Assembly (NCBI GenBank): GCA_963797605.1
Contig: CAWCPX010000006.1
Span: 62,001 to 126,000, forward strand
Direction: 5' to 3'
Source: DASQPR01 sp963797605
GTDB taxonomy: Bacteria > Actinomycetota > Actinomycetes > Mycobacteriales > Micromonosporaceae
DNA length: 64,000 nt
Part shown: positions 1-10,548 of the stretch, piece by piece
How the letters are laid out: every line of letters starts with the position of its first letter
Numbering within the stretch: the first letter of the stretch is position 1
Notes under the pieces: model-generated
The model's input: the letters and a program-made list of their open reading frames with translations, nothing else
Told to the model about the DNA's origin: nothing
Database searches by the model: none
Translations under genes and position numbers: made by a program

Positions 1-107
1 GTCGAGCTCGACCCGGCAAGCGGCTCGGCGCCCGGCGGCACGGTCGGCCAGTCGGCGGTCAGTTCGCCGGCCTCAAGGCTCAGCGGAGACGTCAGCGCAG
101 AGGTCAC
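1..107 (-). CDS. partial CDS, N-terminus only (unknown)
   Basis: On the minus strand a GTG at 107 opens a frame that runs off the left edge, giving 35 residues beginning VTSALTSPLSLEAG. A purine-rich stretch (AAGAAGAGA) sits just upstream as a possible ribosome binding site, and third codon positions are about 86 percent GC, as expected for a real gene here. The opposite strand also reads open from base 1 to a TGA at 118-120 (39 residues), so the direction is not certain. I do not recognise the product. Confidence 0.35.
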   Translation of the reverse strand, partial: MTSALTSPLSLEAGELTADWPTVPPGAEPLAGSSS

Positions 108-423
108 GATCTCTTCTTGATCTCGATCGATGGGAGACAACTTGGTCAGCCTAGCCCCGACCCGGTGACGCTGCGCAATCCCGTTCGCGTGGTGGCGAGA
201 TTGCGGAGAGTCACGGAAACCCTGGTAGGTGCGGTCCGTGGCGGCGGATGCGGTGCGCGGTGCGGCGTTGAAAGCAGGCATGTGCTGCACACCCTTCTAC
301 AACGTGTGACGGCGCGCTCCGGAAACGCGCCCGGCGCGCCAATCGGGTCATGAAGATTTTTTCAGCCCAGCTGAGCGTCGGAGTCGCACCGATTGTGCGG
401 TCCTGGTACCCAGCTCGATCCGG
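108..423. other. intergenic stretch, no gene seen
   Basis: About 316 bases without a convincing gene. The only open frames are short, with poor codon use. A small GC-rich inverted repeat lies at 311-331 (GGCGCG and CGCGCC arms), followed by the palindrome GGCGCGCC at 333-340 and a run of T at 357-362. Read on the minus strand these could help end the transcript of the mutase gene, but the evidence is weak. Confidence 0.4.
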
Positions 424-2027
<1,604 letters not shown>

Positions 2028-2223
2028 AATCGCAGATCGTAAGTTGTCCGTCCGGCTGCGTGAGCATGGCCAGTGGGATGAGTGACGAACCTCCACCGGG
2101 ACCAGCGAATATTCGCCACAAATCACCCACTTCAGCTGCTCGGCCATCTTCTCGGCTTTCCCTTCCGGGGTCTAACCCCCAAGATGGAGGGGTTGCTGAC
2201 GGCAGACGAGACGGTTGAGAGTT

Positions 2224-4077
2224 GTGACGGCCCAGACTTCGGCGTGGCAGGGCGATCCGGGCGCATCATCGATGCAACGAGCCGTTCCCGGCACGGTCAT
2301 CGGCGATCGCTACGAACTTCGTTCGCCTATCGGCAACGGCGGCATGGGCACGGTCTGGCAGGCCGTCGACACGGTGCTCCGGCGCGATGTCGCCGTCAAG
2401 GAAGTGCTGCTCCCGCCAGGCATGCCAGCCTCGGAGCGGCATTCGATGTATGAGCGGACCCTCCGCGAGGGCCGGGCCGCCGCGGCGCTGTCGCATCCGT
2501 CGCGTCGTGCAGGTCTTCGACGTCGTGACCGAGGGCGGCCGGCCCTGGATCGTCATGGAGTTGCTGCAGGCCCGGAGCCTTTCCGAGATCATCATCGCGG
2601 ACGGTCCGATCGCCGGTCGCGCGGTCGCGAAGATCGGCATCGCCCTCCTCGGCGCGCTCGAGGTCGCGCACATCGCCGGCGTGCTCCACCGTGACGTGAA
2701 GCCCGCTAACGTGCTGATCTGCTCCGACGGCCGCTGCGTGCTGACCGACTTCGGCGTCGCGCGGATGCCGTCCGAGAGCAACCTGACGCAGCCGGGCATG
2801 GTCCTCGGCTCCCCGCACTTCATCTCCCCCGAGCGGGCGATCGGCGCCGCGTTCGGCCCGCCGAGCGACCTGTTCTCGCTCGGCGTGACCCTCTACACCG
2901 CGATCGAGGGCCGGCCGCCGTTCGACAAGGGCGACCCGTTCGAGACCATGCGCGCGATCGTCGAAGACGAGCCGTTGCCGCCGGTGCGAGCCGGGGCGAT
3001 GGCACCGATTCTGATGGGCCTGCTGGAGAAGGACCCGGCCCGCCGCTGGACGGTCGGGCAGGCCCGCACCGCGCTTCGCGAGCTGACCTCGGCCGCCGGA
3101 GCCACCCGGGCCCCCGCCATCTCGCCGGCGCCCGCCTCCTACTCCGGCGAGACCGAAGCGATGTCGCACTCCAGCGCTGCCCTCCGGCGCCCGAGCCCTC
3201 GGTGGGCGCGCGTTGCTCGGCGACGACGAGAGTGTCGAAGACCGGCTGCGCATTGGCACCGGGCAGCCCAAACCGTACGTTCCGTCGGTTTTCGACGAGC
3301 CCAGAGCGGTCGACGACGACGGCCCGCCCACGGGATATTTGCAGCCGACACCGTACGGTCTGCCGATCACCGAGACCCGGGCGAGCCGCCGAGCGGGCCG
3401 CAGCGCCTCGGGCGGCATGGGCGGCGCGGTCGAGGGCGCTTCGAACGGCGTCCGCAAACTCGTCGAGACGGTCAAGGGATGGCCGCCACGGCTTCGGCTC
3501 GGCCTCGGTGGCGGTCTCGTCGCCGTGGTGATCCTCGCCATCGTGATCGCGGCGACGGCCGGTGGCGGTTCGAAGAAGCCACCGACGGCCGCGACGAAGC
3601 CCAACGCCACTGCGTCCGCTCCGTCGTTCGCCGTGCAGACGTTCAAGAACACGCGCGGCAGTCACGGTCAGCGTGCCGGCCTCGTGGAAGAAGTCCAGCA
3701 CGTCCAACTACACCGACTTCACCGACCCGCAGAGTTCCTCACGCCGGCTGCGCATCAACGTGGAACCGTCCGGCAGCGACTCGGCCACGAAGTTCCTCAC
3801 CGTCGCCGAGCACGGCTTGAAGAACCCGCAGCGATGCACCGCGCCGTACTCGCGGGTCGCGCTCACCACGATCACGATGGGCGGCCGCCCGGCCGCGGTT
3901 CTCGAATACACGTGCGGCTCCGGCACCGGCAAGCGTCACGGCATCTGGGCGGCGACGACCGAGGGCGGCCACGCGTACCACTTCTACCTGACCGTCCCCG
4001 ACAGCGATTTCGATGCGAGCAAGCCGATCTTCGACGAGATGGTGCGCACCTTCCAGCTCACGATTCCGTCTGACTGA
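2224..4077 (+). CDS. membrane Ser/Thr protein kinase (PknB-like), frameshifted
   Basis: Eukaryotic-type Ser/Thr kinase with a cytosolic catalytic domain, one membrane span and an external C-terminal domain. Visible kinase elements are the glycine loop GNGGMG (about residue 40), the lysine in VAVKEV, the catalytic loop HRDVKPANV, DFGVARM and SPERAIG. A hydrophobic span (GGLVAVVILAIVIAATAG) follows at roughly residue 430, after a Pro/Ser-rich linker. The external part of about 170 residues has two cysteines and no domain I recognise. Three single-base insertions are needed to join the frames, near 2503, between 3170 and 3215, and near 3657. The start is uncertain: TTG 2215, GTG 2224 or ATG 2272 are all in frame, and none has a strong ribosome binding site. 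It is divergent from the mutase across a gap of about 190 bases. Confidence 0.85.
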
Positions 4078-4156
4078 CGCACCAGCAGTCCGGCCTGGTT
4101 GATCGTTTGGGAGAGTCCGTGGCGCGTTCCATCACGGGTCGTGCTATCAACAGGTG

Positions 4157-5918
4157 ATGCAGACCCGGATCGACGATGACCTCGTGCCCGCAGCGCGCCC
4201 GGCCGAAACCGACGACGACGCGCGCGTGCGCTCGGCGGCGCAGGCATGGCTCGCCGACGATCCCGACGAGCAGACCCGCGCCGAACTCGCGGCTGTGCTC
4301 GAAGCGTTGCCCGGAAGCGCCGCTGATCTCGCTGACCGGTTCGCGGGCCCGCTGACGTTCGGCACCGCCGGTCTGCGCGGACCCGTGCGCGCCGGACCCA
4401 ACGGGATGAACCGCGCCGTCGTCCGCGCCGCCGCCGCCGGTCTGGTCGCCTGGCTCGACGCGCAAAACGAACCGGGTCCGGTGGTCATCGGGTTCGACGC
4501 TCGCAACGGATCGGCCGCGTTCGCCGAAGAGACGGCGCGCGTCGTGACCGGGGCCGGCCGGGTGGCGCTGCTGATGCCGAGCCCGCTGCCGACGCCCCTA
4601 CTCGCGTACGCGGTCACGCACGTCACCGCGACCGGCGAAGTGGTGCCGACGGGTGCACTGGCGGACCGGTCGCCCGACGAGATCCCGGCTGCCGGCGTGA
4701 TGGTCACCGCGAGCCACAACCCGCCGCAGGACAACGGCTACAAGGTCTATCTCGGGGCGCGGCTCGGTGGCGCGGCCGGAGCCGGTGCGCAGATCGTGCC
4801 GCCGGTCGACGCCGAGATCGAGGCCGCGATCCGGGCGGTCGGCCCACTCGCCGAGGTCCCGCTCGGCCCGAACGGCACCGTGCTGGGCGACGAGATCGTC
4901 GCGGCGTACATCGCCAGCGCGGTCGCCGTCGCGGACCCGAACGGGCCGCGGGACCTGTCGATCGCGTACACGCCGATGCACGGCGTCGGCGCCGGCGTCG
5001 CCCAGGCCACGTTCGCCGCGGCGGGCTTCGATCGGTCGCCATCGTGGCCGCGCAGGCCGAGCCGGATCCCGAGTTTCCGACGGTCGGCTTCCCGAACCCG
5101 GAAGAGCCCGGCGCGATGGACCTTCTGATCGCGCTCGCGACCGAGACGGCGCCGACATCGCGATCGCCAACGATCCGGACGCCGACCGGTGCGCCGTCGC
5201 GGTGCCCGACGCCACCGGCCGCTGGCGGGCGCTCCGAGGCGACGAGGTCGGCGTGCTCCTCGCCGATCACATGATGCGGCGCGGCGACCGGGGGCTCTAC
5301 GCGACCACGATCGTCTCGTCGTCGCTGCTGCGGGAGATGTGCCGGCGCCGGGGCGTCGACTACGCGGAGACGCTGACCGGCTTCAAGTGGATCGTGCGGG
5401 CCGGCACCGGCGAACCACTGATCTTCGGTTATGAAGAGGCGCTCGGATACTGCGTGGCGCCGGCGAGCGTACGCGACAAGGACGGCATCTCTGCTGGGCT
5501 TCTGGTCGCGGACCTGGCGGCCGGCCTCAAGAGCGAGTTGCGCACGCTGACCGACCGGCTCGACGAGATCGCGTCCGAATTCGGCGTGTACGCCACCGAT
5601 CAACTCTCCGCACGCGTCGATGACCTGGCCGAAATTGGCGTGCTGATGGCGAGGATCCGACAGCACCCGCCGACGACGCTGCTGGACGCTCCGGTGGAGT
5701 CGATCGAGGACCTGCTGCCCGACAACGATGTGCTGATCCTGCGGACCCCGAGCGCGCGTGTCGTCGTGCGTCCGAGTGGCACCGAGCCGAAGCTCAAGGC
5801 CTACCTCGAGGTGGTGGAGCCGGTCATCGACGGCGACGTGGCCTCTGCCCGCGAACGTGGAGCGGCGGCGCTGTCGGCCCTGCGCACCGAGACGGCGGCG
5901 GCGCTCGCGATCTGGTGA
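4157..5918 (+). CDS. pmmB: phosphomannomutase/phosphoglucomutase family (PmmB-like), frameshifted
   Basis: Alpha-D-phosphohexomutase that moves phosphate between C1 and C6 (or C5) of a sugar phosphate. The active-site serine loop TASHNPPQDNGYK is at about residues 186-198, the metal loop DPDADRCAV follows in the middle, the sugar-binding loop GYEEALGYCV comes next, and the phosphate-binding RPSGTEPKLK is near the C-terminus. The repaired length is about 587 residues, typical for the long actinobacterial form. Two single bases appear to be missing, near 5032 and 5147. The ATG at 4157 lies six bases after TATCAA, fitting a leaderless start. A gene of this type beside upp, facing it, is the arrangement known from M. 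tuberculosis (pmmB/upp) and points to a link with nucleoside-derived sugar phosphates. Confidence 0.88.
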
Positions 5919-6016
5919 GCCCTCGCGATCCAGCGACATGGACGTGACGGTGCGTGACGTTTCCATGTGTGACGGACCGTCACCGACGGCGCGAGCGGCG
6001 GCGATGGTTGCGGGGG

Positions 6017-6140
6017 GCTTTGCTCTGCTCACCTCGCGGCATCACCCTTTTGAGCACGGACTTCAGGAATTCGCGAGCGGGCGGACCGGCTACGCTCGTC
6101 ACCCACCGTGCCTGATGCCTATGCGTGAGCAGAGCAAAGC
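6017..6140. repeat. element bounded by a perfect 16-bp inverted repeat
   Basis: GCTTTGCTCTGCTCAC at 6017-6032 is matched exactly by its reverse complement GTGAGCAGAGCAAAGC at 6125-6140, with 92 bases between. There is no long open frame inside and no clear target-site duplication: the left flank reads TTGCGGGG and the right flank TTCGCGAA. It could be a MITE-like miniature element, a REP-type intergenic repeat, or simply a large hairpin ending the convergent transcripts. Confidence 0.7.
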
Positions 6141-6247
6141 TTCGCGAACACCTATCGCCAGGCCGACCGGAAAGCGACGCAACGTAACTGCCTGACGGGA
6201 TCACGACGCGCGCGGAGCACGGATATCAACGCGACGCAGGATTCCGC

Positions 6248-6405
6248 CACGCGGATGCGCGGCACGCGGTCGACCCAAGCGGATGCGCCGCACGCGGATG
6301 TGACCCAGCGATGCGCCGCACGCGGGTGCGACCCAGCATGCGCCGCAATCGGTGTGACCCACGCGGATGCGACCCACGCGGATGCGACCCACGCGGATGC
6401 GACCC
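6248..6405. repeat. minisatellite array A (15-bp units)
   Basis: Three perfect back-to-back copies of ACGCGGATGCGACCC fill 6361-6405 and stop exactly at the upp stop codon. Upstream lie older, diverged copies, including two 27-28-base composites that begin CACGCGG and end ATGCGCCG. Because 15 is a multiple of three, the array reads as a repeated pentapeptide (RIRVG) on the minus strand, but it lies beyond the upp stop. Confidence 0.85.
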
Positions 6406-7038
6406 TCAGAAACGGGGCATTCCGCCGAATTGACGGTCGCCCGCGTCACCGAGGCCCGGCACGATGAACATGTTGTCGTTGAGTTCCCGGTCGATCGACG
6501 CCGTGACCAGACGCATCGGCAGGCCGGACCGGGACAACCGATCGATGCCGGGCGGCGCCGCGAGCACGCAGACGACCGTGATGTCGCTGCAGCCTCGGTC
6601 GGCCAGCAGCTGGCAGCAGTGCTGCAGCGAGCCGCCGGTCGCCAGCATCGGGTCGAGCACGAGCACCGGCTTGCCGGTCAGATCCGTCGGCAACGATTCC
6701 ATGTAGGCGCGCGGCTCGAAGGTGTGCTCGTCACGGGCGAGGCCGACGAAGCCCATGGACGACTCAGGCAACAGCGCGAGCGCCGCGTCGGCCATGCCGA
6801 GACCGGCCCGCAGCACCGGCACGATCAGCGGCGGCGAGGCGAGCCGGGTGCCCTCGGCGTCATCGACGGGCGTGCGCACCGGATAGGTCTCGACCGCGAA
6901 GAGCCGGGCCGCTTCGTAGACCAGCATCGTGGTGAGTTCGGTCAGCGCGGCCCGGAAGGTCGCCGAATCGGTCCTCGCGTCACGCATCACGGTCAGGCGT
7001 GACAGGGCCAGGGGATGATCAACCACGAGTACGTCCAC
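6406..7038 (-). CDS. upp: uracil phosphoribosyltransferase
   Basis: Converts uracil and PRPP to UMP in pyrimidine salvage. The 210-residue chain begins VDVLVVDHPLALSRL and contains the PRPP-binding loop VLDPMLATGGSLQHC (about residues 128-142) and the uracil-binding C-terminus NMFIVPGLGDAGDRQFG. All are diagnostic of bacterial Upp, and the length is usual. The GTG at 7038 matches the family start; an ATG at 7080 would add 14 unusual residues. It faces pmmB and is divergent from deoC across a 40-base promoter region. It recovers the uracil released when the nearby Cdd and thymidine/pyrimidine phosphorylase break down cytidine and uridine derivatives. Its 3' end abuts a tandem repeat array. Confidence 0.95.
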   Translation of the reverse strand: MDVLVVDHPLALSRLTVMRDARTDSATFRAALTELTTMLVYEAARLFAVETYPVRTPVDDAEGTRLASPPLIVPVLRAGLGMADAALALLPESSMGFVGLARDEHTFEPRAYMESLPTDLTGKPVLVLDPMLATGGSLQHCCQLLADRGCSDITVVCVLAAPPGIDRLSRSGLPMRLVTASIDRELNDNMFIVPGLGDAGDRQFGGMPRF

Positions 7039-7065
7039 GAGGCGTAACCGTACCGGCAAAGTGCG

Positions 7066-7071
7066 TAGACT
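7066..7071 (+). promoter_or_regulatory. -10 box of the deoC transcript
   Basis: TAGACT fits the actinobacterial TAnnnT -10 pattern. Seven bases follow before the ATG at 7079, so the transcript probably begins at that ATG, making a leaderless 13-codon reading frame rather than deoC itself the first thing translated. No clear -35 box is visible. Confidence 0.5.
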
Positions 7072-7078
7072 CGCTGAC

Positions 7079-7120
7079 ATGAACACCGTGTCACCGGCGA
7101 CCGGCGGAATCCGGCCATGA
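7079..7120 (+). CDS. 13-residue leader peptide coupled to deoC
   Basis: ATG 7079 opens a 13-codon frame (MNTVSPATGGIRP) whose stop TGA overlaps the deoC ATG as ATGA. With the -10 box TAGACT just upstream, this looks like a leaderless small ORF that delivers ribosomes to deoC by termination-reinitiation, since deoC has no good ribosome binding site of its own. There are no codon runs suggesting amino-acid attenuation. Whether the peptide itself acts is unknown. Confidence 0.45.
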   Translation: MNTVSPATGGIRP

Positions 7121-8073
7121 CCACGACTGTTGACCTCGCGTCGGTCGTCTCGTCCGTCACCTCATCAGACGCAGCGCTCCGCACGTTTCTGCATGGTTTG
7201 CCCGGAGTCGATGCCGTCGGCCTGGAGAGCCGGGCCGCGATGCTCGGCACGCGTTCGATCAAGACGACGTCCAAGGCCTGGGCGATCGATCTCGCGATCC
7301 GCATGGTCGACCTGACGACGCTCGAAGGTGCGGACACACCGGGCAAAGTGCGTGCGTTGTGTGCGAAAGCGCAGCGCCCCGACACCCGCGACGCCGACTG
7401 TCCCCCCGTCGCGGCCGTCTGCGTCTACCCGTCGATGGTCGCCACCGCCGCTGCTGAGCTCAAAGGCTCCGGCATTCACATCGCGAGCGTCGCGACCGCG
7501 TTCCCGTCCGGGCAGGCGCCGCTCGAGGTGAAGCTGGCCGACACCCGGGCCGCGGTCGAGGCCGGTGCCGACGAGATCGACATGGTGATCAACCGCGGTG
7601 CCTTCCTGTCCGGTCGCTACATGACCGTTTTCGACGAGATCGCGGCCGTCAAAGAAGCCTGTGGTGACGCGCATCTCAAAGTGATCCTGGAAACAGGCGA
7701 ACTGGCGACGTACGACAACGTGCGGCGCGCGTCCTGGATCGGCATGTTGGCCGGCGGCGACTTCATCAAGACGCGCACCGGCAAGGTCACCCCGGCCGCC
7801 ACGCTGCCCGTGACGCTGCTGATGGTCGAGGCCGTCCGCGACATGCACGCGCTGTACGGGCGGAAGGTCGGCGTGAAACCGGCTGGCGGAATTCGTACCA
7901 CCAAAGACGCTATTAAGTACCTGGTCATGGTCAACGAGACGGTCGGCGACGGATGGCTCGACCCGGACTGGTTCCGCTTCGGCGCGTCGACGCTGCTCAA
8001 CGACCTGCTCATGCAGCGCGAAAAGCTCTCCACCGGCCGCTACAGCGGACCCGACTACGTGACGTTGGACTGA
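7117..8073 (+). CDS. deoC: deoxyribose-phosphate aldolase
   Basis: Cleaves 2-deoxyribose-5-phosphate to acetaldehyde and glyceraldehyde-3-phosphate, the step that feeds deoxynucleoside sugars into central metabolism. The Schiff-base lysine is in GDFIKTRTGK (about residue 223), and the second active-site lysine is in VGVKPAGGIR. ETGEL and the family core around EIDMVINRG are also present. At 318 residues it is the longer actinobacterial form. It is followed after four bases by an aldehyde dehydrogenase, which suits oxidation of the acetaldehyde produced. The start ATG overlaps the stop of a 13-codon upstream frame. Confidence 0.95.
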   Translation: MTTTVDLASVVSSVTSSDAALRTFLHGLPGVDAVGLESRAAMLGTRSIKTTSKAWAIDLAIRMVDLTTLEGADTPGKVRALCAKAQRPDTRDADCPPVAAVCVYPSMVATAAAELKGSGIHIASVATAFPSGQAPLEVKLADTRAAVEAGADEIDMVINRGAFLSGRYMTVFDEIAAVKEACGDAHLKVILETGELATYDNVRRASWIGMLAGGDFIKTRTGKVTPAATLPVTLLMVEAVRDMHALYGRKVGVKPAGGIRTTKDAIKYLVMVNETVGDGWLDPDWFRFGASTLLNDLLMQREKLSTGRYSGPDYVTLD

Positions 8074-8077
8074 CACG

Positions 8078-9511
8078 ATGGCATTCGATTACGCACCTGC
8101 CCCGGAATCCCGCGCCATCGTCGATATCAAGCCGAGCTACGGCCTGTTTATCGGCGGTGAGTTCGTCGAGTCGAAAGACGGCACGGCGTTCAAGACGATC
8201 AACCCGGCCACCGAGGAGACTCTGGCCGAGATCGTCGACGCCGGTCCGTCCGATGTAGACCGAGCCGTGGCCGCGGCCCGGGCCGCCTTCCGCGACGTGT
8301 GGGGCCCGATGCCCGGGCCAACGCGAGCGAAATACCTCTTCCGGATCGCGCGCATCATCGCCGAGCGCTCCCGCGAATTGGCGGTGCTGGAGTCGATCGA
8401 CAACGGCAAGCCGATCCGGGAGTCGCGCGACGTTGACGTACCGCTGGTGGCATCGCATTTCTTCTACTACGCGGGCTGGGCCGACAAGCTCGGGCACGCG
8501 GGTTTCGGCGCCAATCCACAGCCGATCGGCGTTGCCGCCCAGGTGATCCCGTGGAACTTCCCGCTGCTGATGCTCGCGTGGAAGATCGCGCCCGCGCTGG
8601 CATGCGGCAACACCGTGGTGCTCAAACCCGCCGAGACCACGCCGCTCACCGCGCTTCTCTTCGCGGAAATCTGCCAGCAGGCGGACCTTCCGCCCGGTGT
8701 CGTCAACATCGTCACCGGCGCCGGTGAAACGGGCCGTGCCCTGGTCGAACACCCCGGCGTCGACAAGGTCGCCTTCACCGGTTCGACCGAGGTCGGCCGG
8801 GCCATCGCGAAGTCCGTCGCCGGCACCCGCAAGCGGCTGACGCTCGAATTGGGCGGCAAGGCAGCGAACATCGTCTTCGAGGACGCGCCGATCGACCAGG
8901 CCGTCGAGGGCATCGTCAACGGCATCTTCTTCAACCAGGGTCACGTCTGCTGCGCCGGTTCCCGCCTGCTCGTGCAGGAATCGGTCGCCGACCAGGTGCT
9001 CGAATCGTTGAAGCGCCGGATGGCCCAGTTGCGTGTCGGCGACCCGCTGGACAAGAACACCGATGTCGGCGCGATCAACTCGGCCGCGCAACTCGCTCGC
9101 ATCCGGGAGCTCTCCGACGTCGGCACGGCCGAGGGCGCTGACATGTGGTCGCCACCGTGTGACCTGCCCGGCCGCGGCTTCTGGTTTGCTCCGACGATCT
9201 TCACCGGGGTGTCCCAGGCGCACCGCATCGCTCGCGAGGAGATCTTCGGGCCGGTGCTGTCGGTGCTGACCTTCCGCACCCCGGCCGAGGCCATCGAGAA
9301 GGCGAACAACACTCCCTACGGCCTGTCCGCCGGCATCTGGACCGACAAGGGCTCCCGCATCCTCGCCGTCGCCGACAAGCTGCGGGCCGGCGTCGTCTGG
9401 GCCAACACGTTCAACAAATTCGACCCGACCTCGCCGTTCGGCGGCTACAAAGAGTCTGGCTACGGTCGCGAAGGCGGCCGCCACGGCCTGGAGGCCTACC
9501 TTGCCCACTGA
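8078..9511 (+). CDS. NAD(P)-dependent aldehyde dehydrogenase (complete)
   Basis: Oxidises an aldehyde to the acid with NAD(P). The order of motifs is complete: IPWNFPLLMLAWK (cofactor site), GNTVVLKPAE, FTGSTEVGR, the general-base region ELGGKAANIVFED, the nucleophilic cysteine in NQGHVCCAGSR (about residue 291), then EEIFGPVLSV and SPFGGYKESGYGREGG. The 477 residues are the normal family length. It starts four bases after deoC, so acetaldehyde is a sensible substrate, but substrate cannot be read from sequence. Its last 11 bases overlap the next gene, a half-length relative, suggesting the two are made together. Confidence 0.92.
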   Translation: MAFDYAPAPESRAIVDIKPSYGLFIGGEFVESKDGTAFKTINPATEETLAEIVDAGPSDVDRAVAAARAAFRDVWGPMPGPTRAKYLFRIARIIAERSRELAVLESIDNGKPIRESRDVDVPLVASHFFYYAGWADKLGHAGFGANPQPIGVAAQVIPWNFPLLMLAWKIAPALACGNTVVLKPAETTPLTALLFAEICQQADLPPGVVNIVTGAGETGRALVEHPGVDKVAFTGSTEVGRAIAKSVAGTRKRLTLELGGKAANIVFEDAPIDQAVEGIVNGIFFNQGHVCCAGSRLLVQESVADQVLESLKRRMAQLRVGDPLDKNTDVGAINSAAQLARIRELSDVGTAEGADMWSPPCDLPGRGFWFAPTIFTGVSQAHRIAREEIFGPVLSVLTFRTPAEAIEKANNTPYGLSAGIWTDKGSRILAVADKLRAGVVWANTFNKFDPTSPFGGYKESGYGREGGRHGLEAYLAH

Positions 9512-10385
9512 GAAAACCGCCGACCGGTTGGCTGTCTTGAAGACCTACAAGCTGTTCATCGGCGGCGCCTTCCCCCGCAGCGAGTCCGGCCGAACCTATC
9601 CCGTCTCGTCGGCCAAGGGCGCCCACCTGGCCAACGCCGCCCTGGCCTCCCGGAAAGACGTCCGCGACGCCGTCGTGGCCGCCCGCGCAGCCGTCAAGGG
9701 CTGGTCCGGCGCCACCGCCTACAACCGCGGCCAGATCCTCTATCGCGTGGCGGAAATGCTGGAAGGGCGTAGAGACCAGTTCATCTCCGAGGTACGCGCT
9801 GCCGAAGGCGGCTCCGCGGGCGCCGCCACCGCGCTCGTGGACGCGGCGATCGACCGGTGGGTGTGGTACGCGGGGTGGACCGACAAGATCGCTCAGGTGT
9901 ACGGCAACGCCAACCCCGTCGCCGGGCCCTACTTCAACCTGTCGTCGCCCGAGCCGACCGGCGTCGTGGGCGTGATCGCGCCGGCCGACTCCTCGCTGCT
10001 CGGTCTCGTCAGCGTGATCGCCCCGGCCATCGCCGTCGGCAACACCGTGGTCGTGTTGGCCAGCGACGACCGGCCGCTGCCCGCCTCCACGCTGGCCGAG
10101 GTGCTCGCGACCAGTGATCTTCCCGGTGGCACCGTCAACATCCTGACCGGCCGGGTCGCCGAGACCGCACCGCATCTCGCCGCGCACATGGACGTCAACG
10201 CGATCGACCTGAGCGGGGTGGCCGACGCGGATCTGGCCACGTCGTTGGAGGTCGCGGCGGCCGACAATCTCAAGCGCGTGATCCGCCGGCCCTCGGATCC
10301 CATCGATTGGAGCCGGGAACCCGGCATCGATCGGATGACGGCGCTCCTGGAGACGAAGACGGTGTGGCACCCGAAAGGGATGTGA
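9501..10385 (+). CDS. half-length aldehyde dehydrogenase-like protein lacking the catalytic cysteine
   Basis: 294 residues matching only the N-terminal cofactor-binding half of aldehyde dehydrogenases (YKLFIGGAFPRSESGRTYPV, WSGATAYNRGQILYR, GVVGVIAPADSSLLGL). The NAD(P) lysine motif KPAE is replaced by LASDD, the ELGGK segment is absent, and there is no catalytic cysteine domain; the end of the protein does not resemble the family. It uses TTG 9501 inside the 3' end of the full aldehyde dehydrogenase. The frame is clean and codon use is normal, so this is not a sequencing accident or an obvious pseudogene. A structural or regulatory partner for the complete enzyme is the simplest idea, but unproven. 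Confidence 0.85.
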   Translation: MPTEKTADRLAVLKTYKLFIGGAFPRSESGRTYPVSSAKGAHLANAALASRKDVRDAVVAARAAVKGWSGATAYNRGQILYRVAEMLEGRRDQFISEVRAAEGGSAGAATALVDAAIDRWVWYAGWTDKIAQVYGNANPVAGPYFNLSSPEPTGVVGVIAPADSSLLGLVSVIAPAIAVGNTVVVLASDDRPLPASTLAEVLATSDLPGGTVNILTGRVAETAPHLAAHMDVNAIDLSGVADADLATSLEVAAADNLKRVIRRPSDPIDWSREPGIDRMTALLETKTVWHPKGM

Positions 10386-10548
10386 TCTCTCGGACAGATC
10401 GTTCGTAACGCGACCGATCAATCCCGACATCACGGATATGTCTTCTTCGTAAAAACGCAGCTCAGGGGTGGGATCTGCGGCATCCGTCAGATGCGACTAG
10501 GGTGTGCCCAGAGTCACGTACAGCACTCAACTACGTCCGGAGGTCTTT

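Larger units (their letters stand above)
5919..6405. other. repeat-rich convergent intergenic region
   Basis: A 487-base gap between the 3' ends of pmmB and upp with no gene I can support. It holds a 15-base palindrome at 5969-5983 (GTGACGG and CCGTCAC around one base), a 124-base unit bounded by a perfect 16-base inverted repeat (6017-6140), and a tandem repeat array (6248-6405). Each is listed separately. Short open frames here on both strands are by-products of the repeats. Confidence 0.8.

Noticed and set aside
117..353. 78-residue plus-strand frame near the left edge
   Set aside because: Unusual composition, no ribosome binding site and no similarity.
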